Source: Paraburkholderia sp. UYCP14C (GTDB lineage: Bacteria > Pseudomonadota > Gammaproteobacteria > Burkholderiales > Burkholderiaceae). Taken from it: DNA of 64,000 nucleotides. Shown one piece after another: positions 43,293 to 52,110 of the stretch. The stretch spans positions 186,001 to 250,000 of the forward strand of contig NZ_SELS01000005.1 in the NCBI RefSeq assembly GCF_004197395.1. The letters are read 5' to 3'. Under the pieces are notes generated by a model. That model made no database searches. It was not told the origin of the DNA and saw nothing but the letters and a program-made list of their open reading frames with translations. The first letter of the stretch is position 1. The number at the start of each line of letters is the position of its first letter. A program made the position numbers and the translations under genes.

Positions 43293-44222
43293 TCAGCGCC
43301 TCTGTTCTTTCACGCGAGACACGATCTGCGTCGGGCTTACGAATTGTAGTGCGATCAGCACCCAGATCAACGTGATCGCCATATAGATCATCGCCATTGC
43401 ATCGATCGATTGCGGCGCGCGCACGCCGGTCGAAAACACAGCGTAATACAACGCGACCACCAGCGTTTGCGTCGCCGGACCGGCCGTAAAAAATGTCAGC
43501 TCGAACATGCCGATCGTGCGCACCAGCACGAGCAGCCCTGCCGCCAGCATACCCGGCACGAGCAGCGGCAGCAGCACGTAACGGAAATAGCGGAACGTGT
43601 TCGCGCCGAAAATGCGCGCGGCCGCTTCGAGATTCGGATCGATCTGCTCGATGAACGGCGTCATCACGAGAATCACGAACGGCAGTGCAGGTACGAGGTT
43701 CGCAAGAATCACGCCCCATAGCGTGCCGGCCAGGCCCACCTTGTACATCACCGTCGCCATCGGAATGCCGTAGGTGACGGGCGGCACCATCAGCGGCAAC
43801 AGGAAGATCAGCATCGCAAGGCGCTTGCCCCGGAATTGCACGCGCGCAAGCGCATACGCGGCCGGCACGCCGAGCAGCACCGACAGCAGCACGACCGCGC
43901 CCACCACCTGCACGGTCACCCACAGCACGCTCGCGAGCTGGAAGTCGCTCCATGCCTGCGCATACCAATGCAGCGTGAAGCCTTGCGGCAATGCGGTGCC
44001 GAACCAGCGCGTCGCGATCGAATTCACCGCGACGGTCGCGATTAGCAGCACGACGTTGATCAGGAAGAACGCCATCACGGCCCACACCAGCACCTGCCAG
44101 ATGCGGCCCGGCAGATTCGCGCGCTGACGCGCGTGTTGCGCGGGCTCGCGGGCGCCGTCGCCAGGTTGCGGCGCGGCGGAAGCGGACCAGTCGGGCTGCG
44201 TCGCGCGACGATCGGTCGTCAT
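43293..44222 (-). CDS. ABC transporter permease (PotC/ThiP-like inner-membrane subunit 2)
   Basis: A 309-residue inner-membrane protein with six hydrophobic segments after a long hydrophilic N-terminus (about 40 residues). The EAA loop that contacts the ATPase is LEAAARIFGANTFRYFRYVLLPLLVPG. It belongs to the spermidine/putrescine or iron/thiamine branch of importers. Stop and start of the two permease genes share one base (TGATG). The substrate is probably a sugar acid, judging from the operon. Confidence 0.87.
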   Translation of the reverse strand: MTTDRRATQPDWSASAAPQPGDGAREPAQHARQRANLPGRIWQVLVWAVMAFFLINVVLLIATVAVNSIATRWFGTALPQGFTLHWYAQAWSDFQLASVLWVTVQVVGAVVLLSVLLGVPAAYALARVQFRGKRLAMLIFLLPLMVPPVTYGIPMATVMYKVGLAGTLWGVILANLVPALPFVILVMTPFIEQIDPNLEAAARIFGANTFRYFRYVLLPLLVPGMLAAGLLVLVRTIGMFELTFFTAGPATQTLVVALYYAVFSTGVRAPQSIDAMAMIYMAITLIWVLIALQFVSPTQIVSRVKEQRR

Positions 44223-45109
44223 CAGCCTTTGCCTCCGGTTGTGGGGCCACGATAGAACCAGCGGCGCGCGCCGAGCAGCGCGGCGACCACCAGCAGTTGC
44301 ACGAAGCCCATCACCATCGCGATTGCCGACGCGAGCGAATAGTCGTAGCTCTCGAACGCGGCTTCGGCCGCGGCAATCGACATCACGCGCGTCGGACCCG
44401 CGGGCGCCCCGAGCAGCACCGCCGACGGAAACACCGAGAACGCCTGCACGAACGACAGACACGCGGCCATCGTGAGCCCCGGCACGAGCAGCGGGAAATA
44501 GATGCGGCGAAACTGCTGCCACGGACTCGCGCCGAGCGTCGCGGCCGCACTGGCGAGCGTCGGGTCGATGCCGGTCACGTACGACAGCGTCAGCAGAAAC
44601 GCGAACGGAAAGCCCGACACGATCAGCGACAGCAGCACGCCCGTGAAGTTATGCGTGAGCCGCACCTCTTGCGTGTACAGATGCAGCGCCTGCAACGCTT
44701 GCGGCAGCCAGCCGTGCGGACCGAAGTACGTGAGCATGCCGTCGGCGATCAGCACGGTGCCGAGCGTCACCGGAATCACCAGCAGCGTCGTGACGATCTT
44801 CTGATAACGCGAGTAGCGCCGCAGCGCGAATGCGACCGGCACCGACACGCCGACGTTGATCAGCGTGGCCGGCACCGACAGCTTCAGCGTGACGAGGATC
44901 GTCGGCCACATCGACGTGTCGGTGAAGAACGTCAGATAGTTGGCCCACACGCCGCCGCCGTTCATCGGCCGGAACGATAGCGCGAGACCATACGCGAACG
45001 GATAGATGAACAGCGCGACGATGAAAAGCAGCGCGGGCGCGACGAGCCACGCCTTGGCATCGCGCGGCGCGCGGGACGCAAGCGGCGGGGATAGTGTCGG
45101 CGTGTTCAT
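44222..45109 (-). CDS. ABC transporter permease (PotB-like inner-membrane subunit 1)
   Basis: A 295-residue inner-membrane permease with six hydrophobic segments. The EAA loop is LASAAATLGASPWQQFRRIYFPLLVPG. The first segment, WLVAPALLFIVALFIYPFAYGLALSF, is typical of PotB/CysT-type subunits. ATG 45109 overlaps the ATPase gene stop by 4 bases. It pairs with the next gene's permease to form the channel. Confidence 0.87.
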   Translation of the reverse strand: MNTPTLSPPLASRAPRDAKAWLVAPALLFIVALFIYPFAYGLALSFRPMNGGGVWANYLTFFTDTSMWPTILVTLKLSVPATLINVGVSVPVAFALRRYSRYQKIVTTLLVIPVTLGTVLIADGMLTYFGPHGWLPQALQALHLYTQEVRLTHNFTGVLLSLIVSGFPFAFLLTLSYVTGIDPTLASAAATLGASPWQQFRRIYFPLLVPGLTMAACLSFVQAFSVFPSAVLLGAPAGPTRVMSIAAAEAAFESYDYSLASAIAMVMGFVQLLVVAALLGARRWFYRGPTTGGKG

Positions 45110-46185
45110 GCGGCCTCGGCGTCGTAGACGAGCACGCACGCCGGCCGCACGCGCAGCGTGATGCGCTCGCCCTCCGCGCATTCGCCGGTCACGCGCGCCC
45201 ACACGTCGCCGAACGCGGTCTTCACGCGCAGCAGCGAATCGTGGCCGCCATATTCGACCGCGTCGATCAGCGCATCGAACGCGTTGTCGGCGCCGGGCTC
45301 GGCACGCTCCATGTCTTCGGGACGCAGCGCGACGCTCACGCGCTTGCTGTCGAAGCCCGCCATCGGCGTACCGACGAGCCGCACGCCGTTTGCACTGACC
45401 GCGACACCATCGCCTTGCGTGCCCTCCAGCGTGAACTCGGCGACATTGCGATAGCCCATGAAGCGCGCGACATGCAGATTGCGCGGCCGCGTATAGACCT
45501 CCTTCGGCGTCGCGACCTGCTGCACGACGCCCTCCCTCATCACGACGATGCGATCGGCCATCGACAATGCTTCGTCCTGGTCATGCGTCACGTACAGCGT
45601 CGCGCGTTCGAGCTGCGTATGGATGCGGCGAATCTCCGCGCGCATTTCGATGCGCAGCTTCGTATCGAGATTCGACAGTGGCTCGTCCATCAGAATCAGC
45701 GGCGGCTCGATCACGATCGCGCGCGCGATCGCAACACGCTGCTGCTGGCCACCGGACAACTGGCCGGGCAGCTTCTGCTCATGACCGGTCAGTTGCACGA
45801 GTTGCAATGCCTCGCGCGCACGCCGCGCGATCTCGCTCCTGCCGACGCCGCGCATCTTCAGCCCGAAGCCGACGTTGTCGAGCACGCTCATATGCGGGAA
45901 CAGCGCGTAGTTCTGGAACACCATGCCGAAGCCGCGCTTTTCCGGCGGCAGCACATCGATGCGCCGCTCGTCGAGCCAGATGCCGCCGCCGGTGAGCGGC
46001 TGCAATCCGGCGATGCAGTTCAGCGCGGTCGACTTGCCGCAACCCGACGGCCCCAGCAGCGCGATGAATTCGCCGCGCCGGATGGTCAGATCGAGACCCT
46101 GCAGCGCGGCGACCGCGTGGCCTTGCGCGTTGGTGAAACTGCGGCTCACCGAATCGAGCCGCAACTGCTCAAAGTGATGCTTCAT
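45106..46185 (-). CDS. ABC transporter ATPase (PotA/UgpC-like)
   Basis: A 359-residue ATPase: Walker [10 protein letters not shown], signature LSGGQQQR, Walker [13 protein letters not shown], switch histidine in [10 protein letters not shown], and a C-terminal TOBE domain (about 270-355). The Q-loop region [14 protein letters not shown] is that of the polyamine, iron and sugar-acid importers. ATG 46185 is chosen since the sequence from MKHHFEQL onwards is family-like. It is separated from the binding-protein gene by 170 bases with a strong hairpin, so it may be expressed at a lower level. Confidence 0.9.
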   Translation of the reverse strand: MKHHFEQLRLDSVSRSFTNAQGHAVAALQGLDLTIRRGEFIALLGPSGCGKSTALNCIAGLQPLTGGGIWLDERRIDVLPPEKRGFGMVFQNYALFPHMSVLDNVGFGLKMRGVGRSEIARRAREALQLVQLTGHEQKLPGQLSGGQQQRVAIARAIVIEPPLILMDEPLSNLDTKLRIEMRAEIRRIHTQLERATLYVTHDQDEALSMADRIVVMREGVVQQVATPKEVYTRPRNLHVARFMGYRNVAEFTLEGTQGDGVAVSANGVRLVGTPMAGFDSKRVSVALRPEDMERAEPGADNAFDALIDAVEYGGHDSLLRVKTAFGDVWARVTGECAEGERITLRVRPACVLVYDAEAA

Positions 46186-46285
46186 GGCGGTTTCCTGATC
46201 CGCGTGAGGCGACGGATGTCGCGAATGCCGCGCGTGGTGAGCGCGGCGCATCAGGCAGCTAACGCGAGGCGCGCGTGATCGCTGA

Positions 46286-46323
46286 AAACACGCAGCGCGG
46301 CGCTACCTCACGCCGCGCTGCGT
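46286..46323 (-). terminator. Intercistronic hairpin after the binding-protein gene
   Basis: A perfect 13-base-pair stem (ACGCAGCGCGGCG, 46290-46302; CGCCGCGCTGCGT, 46311-46323) with an 8-base loop; on the minus strand it is followed by GTTTTC. It may stop or stabilise the transcript between the binding-protein gene and the ATPase gene. Confidence 0.65.
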
Positions 46324-46355
46324 TTCGCCTCGCGCCCCGTCGCGTTGGCGCAAGC

Positions 46356-47525
46356 CTACTTGGTCTTCTGCGCGCCGACGTCGGTATCCCACTTCTTGAA
46401 GGCCGCGACCATCGCCGCGGCATTCAGCGGCAACGCATGCGGACGATCGCTCAACATCTTCGCGTATTCGGGGCGGCCATATTTTTGCAGCACCTCCTGG
46501 CTATGCGCGGGCGCCTGCTCGACGGTGACGCCCTTGATCGCCGGGCCCGGATAGAAGTAGCCGTCGTCGTAGGTCAGCGCCTGCTGCGCGGGCTCCAGCA
46601 TGAAGTTCATCATCTTGTACAGCACGTCGAGCTTTTCCTTCGGCACGCCCTTCGGAATCACCATGTAATGCGCGTCGTTGACCCACGTCATGTTGTCGAA
46701 CGGCTGTACGCGGAATTCGGCCGGCACGATGCCGAGCGCGCGCGGATTGATGTCCCAGCCGGTCACGGTCACGGTCATGTCGCGCGTGCCTTCGCCCAGT
46801 TCCTTCATCACTGCCGAAGTGCCGCCCGGATAGTACGGAATGCAGTCGTTCAACTGCTTGAGGAACGCCCACGTCTTGTCCCAGCCGTGCACCGGGTCCT
46901 GCGGGTCCTTGTCGCCGAGCACGTAGGGCAAGCCCATCAGGAACGTGCGGCCAGGACCGGAATTGGCCGGCCGCGCGTAGATCAGCTTGTCGGGGTGGGC
47001 CTTGCACCATTGCAGCAGTTGCTCGGGTGTTTTCGGCGGATCGCTGACCTTGGCCGGGTTATATTCAAGCAGCGGACCGGCCGGCATATATGCGACCTCG
47101 AGGCCGAAGCCTTGCGCGAGGTCCTGCATCTTGCGCGGGCCCGGCGCGTATTTGTCGAGCACACCGGGGAACTGCGCCGCGTTGTCGGGCAGCAGCTTGA
47201 TCCAGAGGTTCTGTTCGATGCCGGCCGCGAGCGCGTCGGTGCCGGTCAAAACGAGGTCGATGTCGGAGCGGCCCGCGGCCTGCATCGCCTTGATCTTGCC
47301 GGGCAATTGCGGCGCGGGAGCGTTGGTGAACGTGATGTTGCCGACGAGATTCGGATACTTCGCCTTGAACGCCTCGAAGCCCTTCTGCGTGAGTTGAAGA
47401 TCGCCGGCCACGTCGACGATATTGATCGTGACCGGATCGGCAGCGCGCGCGGCAACGGTGAAGGCCGCGCTCGCGGCGATACAGACGGATACCAGCTTGA
47501 ACGACAACCTGTGCGAAACAGTCAT
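46356..47525 (-). CDS. ABC transporter periplasmic substrate-binding protein (PotD/ThiB-like)
   Basis: A 389-residue protein with a signal peptide (residues 1-29, LVSVCIAASAAFTVAARAADP). The mature protein has the two-lobe pattern of extracellular solute-binding proteins of family 1/8 (INIVDVAGDLQLTQKGFEAF at the first strand; DAHYMVIPKGVPKEK late). It would deliver the substrate to the two permeases downstream. An ATG at 47525 has a GGAG-like site upstream. It lies 248 bases after the SMP-30 gene, room for its own promoter. Confidence 0.85.
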   Translation of the reverse strand: MTVSHRLSFKLVSVCIAASAAFTVAARAADPVTINIVDVAGDLQLTQKGFEAFKAKYPNLVGNITFTNAPAPQLPGKIKAMQAAGRSDIDLVLTGTDALAAGIEQNLWIKLLPDNAAQFPGVLDKYAPGPRKMQDLAQGFGLEVAYMPAGPLLEYNPAKVSDPPKTPEQLLQWCKAHPDKLIYARPANSGPGRTFLMGLPYVLGDKDPQDPVHGWDKTWAFLKQLNDCIPYYPGGTSAVMKELGEGTRDMTVTVTGWDINPRALGIVPAEFRVQPFDNMTWVNDAHYMVIPKGVPKEKLDVLYKMMNFMLEPAQQALTYDDGYFYPGPAIKGVTVEQAPAHSQEVLQKYGRPEYAKMLSDRPHALPLNAAAMVAAFKKWDTDVGAQKTK

Positions 47526-47773
47526 TGCGTCTCCTCGCTTCTTGGTATGGAAGCCCGCCGGTCGATGCGTTGCGGGCGGTGTCTTTCTACCAATGGAACA
47601 TAGCGAAGCGCAACAGCCGATGTCAAGCAAATAGTCGAGAGCACGGGTCCTATACGAAAACGGCTTGTTTTGCGTGAAATCCTTGTCGTTCAAAGCCTGG
47701 CAGCGCGGGTTAAGGGCAAACCCGAGCATCGACTGCGGTTGAAACACATGTTGTCTGGTAAGCGGACAACCGC

Positions 47774-48718
47774 TCAACCGCCGCGCACACCCTGGGTATT
47801 CACATACAGCGAATACAAGCCGTGGCTAGCCGCCATGAACAAACGGTTGCGATGCCGCCCGCCGAAGCATACGTTCGCGCAACGCTCCGGCAACGCGATA
47901 TGGCCGAGCGGCTCGCCTTGCGCGGTGAACACGCGCACGCCGTCGAGTTCGTCGGTGCCCATACCCCAGCCGCACCACAAGTTGCCGTGCACATCGACCC
48001 GAAAGCCGTCGGGGGTGCCCGGACCCGCGTCGATCAGCACGCGGTTGTTCGACAGCGTCGTGCCTTTGCCATTGGCCTCGACATCGAATACACGGATCTT
48101 GCGCGGCTCGCCGCGCGATTGCACGACGTACAGCAGCGATTCGTCCGGTGAGAACGCGAGACCGTTCGGAGCGAGCACGTCGTCGATGACCATCGACACC
48201 TCGCCGGTCTGCCCGTCGATCCGATACACGCTGGGCTTGAGTTCGGACTGCTGCTGCTCGCCCTCGTAAAAGCCGTCGATGCCGAAGGTCGGATCGGTGA
48301 ACCAGATCGAGCCGTCCGATTTGACGACCACATCGTTCGGCGAATTGAAGCGCTTGCCCTGATAGCGATCGGCGAGCACGGTGATCGAACCATCGTACTC
48401 GGTGCGTGTCACGCGCCGCGTCAGGTGCTCGCAACTGACGAGACGCCCTTCGCGATCGCGCGTATGACCGTTCGCGTTGTTCGACGATTGACGGAACGTG
48501 CTGACCGCGCCCGTGGTTTCGTCCCAGCGCAGGATGCGGTCGTTCGGAATGTCGCTCCACAGCAGATAGCGGCCATCGCCGAACCACACCGGCCCCTCCG
48601 ACCAGCGCGTGCCCTGATACAAACATTCGACCGACGCCGACGCGAGAATCAGCGACTTGAAGCGCGGGTCGAACACGCGGATGGACGGATCGGGATAGCG
48701 TCGGCTCTGGTCGGTCAT
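47774..48718 (-). CDS. SMP-30/gluconolactonase family protein
   Basis: A 314-residue six-bladed beta-propeller lactonase. Metal-site regions are EGPVWFGDGRYLLWSDIPND (Glu ligand), SPNDVVVKSDGSIWFTDPTF (Asn) and LAFSPDESLLYV (Asp). These enzymes hydrolyse sugar lactones to aldonic acids. It overlaps the DapA-like gene by 4 bases and comes before the transporter genes. Together with the IlvD/Edd dehydratase it suggests an oxidative sugar pathway through a lactone and acid, although no sugar dehydrogenase gene is seen in the window. Confidence 0.9.
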   Translation of the reverse strand: MTDQSRRYPDPSIRVFDPRFKSLILASASVECLYQGTRWSEGPVWFGDGRYLLWSDIPNDRILRWDETTGAVSTFRQSSNNANGHTRDREGRLVSCEHLTRRVTRTEYDGSITVLADRYQGKRFNSPNDVVVKSDGSIWFTDPTFGIDGFYEGEQQQSELKPSVYRIDGQTGEVSMVIDDVLAPNGLAFSPDESLLYVVQSRGEPRKIRVFDVEANGKGTTLSNNRVLIDAGPGTPDGFRVDVHGNLWCGWGMGTDELDGVRVFTAQGEPLGHIALPERCANVCFGGRHRNRLFMAASHGLYSLYVNTQGVRGG

Positions 48719-49713
48719 GCGGTTGCCTGCGTGTCGGAGGAGTTCGATGGGGTGGACGCGAACTCGCGCTCAAGAGCGAGCAGCGTGCGCGCGGCCTGCG
48801 CGATCTTCGCATGATGCTCGCGCGGTGTCGAACTGAGCAACGGCAGCAACGGCCCCATGTCGGCGAGGCCCGTGAACGTGATCGCATCGTGCAACACGCG
48901 GATCAGCGAGATGTCGTTGCGCAGTATTTCGAGCGGCATGAACGCATCGTACAGACGTTCGGCGGGGTCGTTGTCAGAGCGAGCGGCGTTACCAGCGTAG
49001 CCAGCGCTCGGGCCGCTCTGCACCGCGCGCAGCAGCGCCATGACCATGCCCGGCGCGATGCAGCCGCAACCGGTCGTCCAGGCGGCGAGTCCGAACTCGC
49101 GCAGATGCGCGAGCGCCGGCCGCTCGCCCATACCCGAGACGATCTTCGCGGCCGGCACGCGTTGCAGCAGCCGGTGCAGATACGGGTCGTCGGCGGGATT
49201 GTCGCGCGGAATCGCATATTTGACCGCGCTCAACGTGCCACGCTCGACGAGCCGCGCGAGCGTATCGACAGCGACGTAGTTTTCGCTCTTGATATACAGC
49301 GTGAGCGGCATGCCGGCCGTGTCGGCAATCCGTGTGAGGCCTGTCTCGACGCCTTCGGAAGTCGTAAAGCCGCCGAGCGGCAGCACCATCGCGGTGCGGT
49401 AGCGCGTCTGCGCGAGGACGCGCGCCTGATCGAGCATCTTGCCGTAGTCGGGACCGAGCGCGGGAATCACGCGCGTTTCGGGACTTGCGGCGTCGGCTAG
49501 CAGGTCCAGCAGTTCGCGATATTCGCTGACCGCGACATGATAGAGGTTCGCGTTGCCGCCATACAGTAGCGTGCGTACGCCGCCCGCCTCGATATGGCGG
49601 ATCAACGCGAGATTCTGAGCAGGGTCGAGCGTGTAGTCGGCGCGGCGCGCGAGCGGCGGCACGGCCATAACCGACGCGGCGAACTCGCCGTCGCGAAGCG
49701 GAGATTCGTTCAT
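48715..49713 (-). CDS. Dihydrodipicolinate synthase/N-acetylneuraminate lyase (DapA) family protein
   Basis: A 332-residue TIM-barrel protein. The Schiff-base lysine is in LSAVKYAIPR, and the first-strand GGVRTLLYGGNANLYH loop resembles the GxxGE pyruvate-binding region in modified form. The usual YNxP motif reads LYIKS, so the substrate is likely different from that of DapA. It begins the sugar-acid operon and would act as an aldolase or dehydratase on a 2-keto-3-deoxy acid made by the dehydratase. ATG 49713 is used; an upstream TTG at 49722 is possible. Confidence 0.82.
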   Translation of the reverse strand: MNESPLRDGEFAASVMAVPPLARRADYTLDPAQNLALIRHIEAGGVRTLLYGGNANLYHVAVSEYRELLDLLADAASPETRVIPALGPDYGKMLDQARVLAQTRYRTAMVLPLGGFTTSEGVETGLTRIADTAGMPLTLYIKSENYVAVDTLARLVERGTLSAVKYAIPRDNPADDPYLHRLLQRVPAAKIVSGMGERPALAHLREFGLAAWTTGCGCIAPGMVMALLRAVQSGPSAGYAGNAARSDNDPAERLYDAFMPLEILRNDISLIRVLHDAITFTGLADMGPLLPLLSSTPREHHAKIAQAARTLLALEREFASTPSNSSDTQATA

Positions 49714-50193
49714 GATGGTCAACGCGCAAACGGGCTGGCGGAGGTTTCACGGTAGCATCGGCTTCGCAATGTTGTCAAACAACCTGCGTGCGACGATCGT
49801 TCCCGCGTGCCGTTAGCGCCGAATTGCCCGGGTACAGATCACGAAAGTTCCTTTTGTATAACAATGGAGCCGGCCCGCAGCCCATGTGGCATCGGCGCAG
49901 GCTCTTTTTCTGGGTAACCAGGTCGCGGCAAGCAATAACCCGCTTTCCCAGATAATCGAATAAATGCGATTAATTCTAAATCGCGGCGGAAATAATGCTG
50001 TCGATCAGGCAACACATTAAAATGCGGTCTCCAGACGCCGATTGGCCGGTTTGCTCACCGACAAACCCGGGCAACGTAAAGATTAATTTCAATCAGCATA
50101 ATAATGGGCAACACCAGCCTTGCTATTACACGGCTGCTATCGTTTACCCCGCAGAGCACCGGCGCATTGCGTTCGAGTTTTTAGTGATAGATT
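49714..50193. promoter_or_regulatory. Divergent AT-rich promoter region between the DapA-like and LuxR-type genes
   Basis: This 480-base gap is AT-rich from about 49840 to 50190. It contains overlapping inverted repeats TAATCG-N8-CGATTA (49953-49972) and GCGATT-N7-AATCGC (49966-49984). Part of this sequence recurs at 37243-37263. No gene is visible. Confidence 0.5.
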
Positions 50194-51003
50194 ATGCGGA
50201 TCAAAAGAGCGGACCGAAGTTTGTCCGTCAATAACCGCGAATGGGATGTTTGCGAGCCTGAGAGAGCCAAAAAATTGTCGCTACACTTTATCGAGCAGAT
50301 GGCACCGCTACTGGACGCCGCCGACGAGGCGGAATGGTTCGGCGTGATTACGGGCCTCGCCGAGACGTGGGGCTTCGACAGGATTCTGGTCGCGATGCTG
50401 CCGCGGCCAACCATGCGTCTCGAGGACGCTTACCTGCGCAGCACTTACGCGCCGGCATGGCGCCAGACGTACGACGAGCAGGGCATGGTGCATATCGACC
50501 CGACGGTCGCGCACTGCCTGTCACGCTCCGCGCCGCTGATCTGGACGCCGGAGATCTTCGCCAGCCCGGCGCAGCAATCCCTGTATGAGGAAGCTCGCTC
50601 GTATGGCTTGGGCGCAGGCGTGACGCTGCCGATTCATGGGCCGAATCAGGAAGCCGGCATGATGTGCTTCGTCAATGACGACAAGCCGTCAGACGGGTTC
50701 AGGCGCCATGTGAACGCCGCGTTGCCGAACCTCGTGCTGTTGCGCGATCTGGTGATCGACACCAGCAAGCAGCATCTGAATTCGCACGCGCAGACCTTGC
50801 TGCCGAAGCTCACGCCGCGCGAGCGCGAATGTCTGAAATGGACCGCACGCGGCAAATCCACCTGGGAGATATCCCACATCCTGAGTTGCTCGGAAGCCGT
50901 GGTGAACTTCCACATGAAAAACATCAGGGCGAAATTCGGTGTGAATTCGCGGCGTGCGGCGGCCGTGATCGCGGCGCAGCTTGGGCTTATTGACCCGGGT
51001 TGA
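50194..51003 (+). CDS. braR: LuxR-family quorum-sensing regulator (BraR-like)
   Basis: A 269-residue regulator. Residues 30-190 form an acyl-homoserine-lactone-binding domain with the conserved W and D of this family (RSTYAPAWRQTYDEQGMVHIDPTV). Residues 205-265 are the LuxR helix-turn-helix (LTPRERECLKWTARGKSTWEISHIL). It is followed by an RsaL-like gene and a luxI-like gene, the arrangement of the BraI/R system of plant-associated Paraburkholderia, which responds to 3-oxo-C14-homoserine lactone. Its 3' end overlaps the rsaL stop by 17 bases on the opposite strand. Confidence 0.85.
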   Translation: MRIKRADRSLSVNNREWDVCEPERAKKLSLHFIEQMAPLLDAADEAEWFGVITGLAETWGFDRILVAMLPRPTMRLEDAYLRSTYAPAWRQTYDEQGMVHIDPTVAHCLSRSAPLIWTPEIFASPAQQSLYEEARSYGLGAGVTLPIHGPNQEAGMMCFVNDDKPSDGFRRHVNAALPNLVLLRDLVIDTSKQHLNSHAQTLLPKLTPRERECLKWTARGKSTWEISHILSCSEAVVNFHMKNIRAKFGVNSRRAAAVIAAQLGLIDPG

Positions 51004-51304
51004 GCAGCGCGGCCGCGTCGCGGCTGTACATCACGCGTTCGGCGCGGCCCAGATCGGCGTCCGACACGGTTTTCATGAAATACAGGCCCAGCAGGATCGA
51101 CACCGGCGCCGGGATCTCCGCGCCCGACTCGAAGCGGCTGCCGCGCGACTGCGTGACGCCGAAGCGAGCCCAGAAACGGCGCTGGCTCTCTTTTTTCTTC
51201 TTCCGGTAGGCAATGATCAGAACACGATCCACTGCCGAAGAGACCTCCGAAGGACGCGCCTGGAGGTGGGTTTGCGGTTGCCAGTGATTGTCGAGGAGTT
51301 CCAT
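50987..51304 (-). CDS. rsaL: RsaL-like repressor of the acyl-HSL synthase gene
   Basis: A 105-residue protein with a helix-turn-helix pattern resembling RsaL: VDRVLIIAYRKKKKESQRRFWARFGVTQSRGSRFESGAEIPAP, a tetrahelical repressor fold. RsaL proteins bind the lasI-type promoter and limit signal production. The gene is convergent with braR and divergent from braI, which is the usual layout, and its promoter lies in the same 155-base gap as the lux box. Confidence 0.85.
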   Translation of the reverse strand: MELLDNHWQPQTHLQARPSEVSSAVDRVLIIAYRKKKKESQRRFWARFGVTQSRGSRFESGAEIPAPVSILLGLYFMKTVSDADLGRAERVMYSRDAAALLNPGQ

Positions 51305-51369
51305 TTTGGACCCTTGTAGGTTGGGGGCGGATACGTGTCTGAATTCTGATATACCCGATAAGCATGCAC

Positions 51370-51385
51370 ACCTATCCAGGTAGGT
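51370..51385. promoter_or_regulatory. Candidate lux box
   Basis: An inverted repeat ACCTA-TCCAGG-TAGGT in the gap between rsaL and braI, about 75 bases upstream of the braI start. Size and symmetry match LuxR-type operator sites, so BraR bound to its signal probably acts here. Confidence 0.6.
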
Positions 51386-51459
51386 AGGTGGCGCAAAGAT
51401 TCAGAATGCATAAGTTTTCCTGCGTAACTGGCAGCCCCCAACGTGCACAGGAGAACGTC

Positions 51460-52053
51460 ATGCAAACCACGATACGAATTGGACTCAGGCAGGAATTCGA
51501 CAACGAACTGATCAACGAGATGTACCGTCTGCGAGCCCGGGTCTTTCACGGCCGGCTCGGCTGGGAAATTCCGACCATCGCAGGGATGGAAATCGACGGC
51601 TACGACGCGCTCGGACCGCATTACATGCTGATTCAGGGCGAAGACGAGCGGTTGCGCGGATGTTGGCGACTGATGCCGACCGAAGGACCCAACATGCTGA
51701 AAGACACCTTCCCGCAGCTGCTGCATGGCGCGGCCGCGCCGGTCGGTCGGCATATCTGGGAACTGAGCCGCTGGGCGATCGAAACCGGCGGAGAAGAACA
51801 GACGTTTGGTTTCACGGATATGACAATCCGCGCAATTCAGGAAGTGATGCGCTTCGCCCAGCGTATGGGCATCACGCATTATGTGACGGTGACCACCACG
51901 CCGATCGAGCGCATGCTGCGGCGTGCCGGCCTCGACATCAGCCGGCTCGGGCCGCCGCTGCAGATCGGCGTCGAGCGGGCCGTCGCGCTCGACGTCGCGG
52001 TGAGCGAGAAAACGCTGACCTCACTGTTCGGGCCGGTCGCCGCAGCGGCTTGA
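51460..52053 (+). CDS. braI: Acyl-homoserine-lactone synthase (BraI-like)
   Basis: A 197-residue LuxI-family enzyme. Conserved residues are seen in MYRLRARVFHGRLGW (Arg, Phe, Trp of the N-terminal signature), EIDGYDALGPHYM (acidic pair) and RLRGCWRLMPTEGP. It makes acyl-homoserine lactones from SAM and acyl-ACP. The T/S at the position before the C-terminal half (THYVTVTTTPIER) fits enzymes that use 3-oxo acyl chains. ATG 51460 has ACAGGAG upstream. Signal identity (3-oxo-C14) is taken from homologues. Confidence 0.9.
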   Translation: MQTTIRIGLRQEFDNELINEMYRLRARVFHGRLGWEIPTIAGMEIDGYDALGPHYMLIQGEDERLRGCWRLMPTEGPNMLKDTFPQLLHGAAAPVGRHIWELSRWAIETGGEEQTFGFTDMTIRAIQEVMRFAQRMGITHYVTVTTTPIERMLRRAGLDISRLGPPLQIGVERAVALDVAVSEKTLTSLFGPVAAAA

Positions 52054-52110
52054 GGCGCGTCGGATCACCGCCTCACGAAAGTCTCGACGCCCTCACCCGC
52101 ATGCGCGGGC

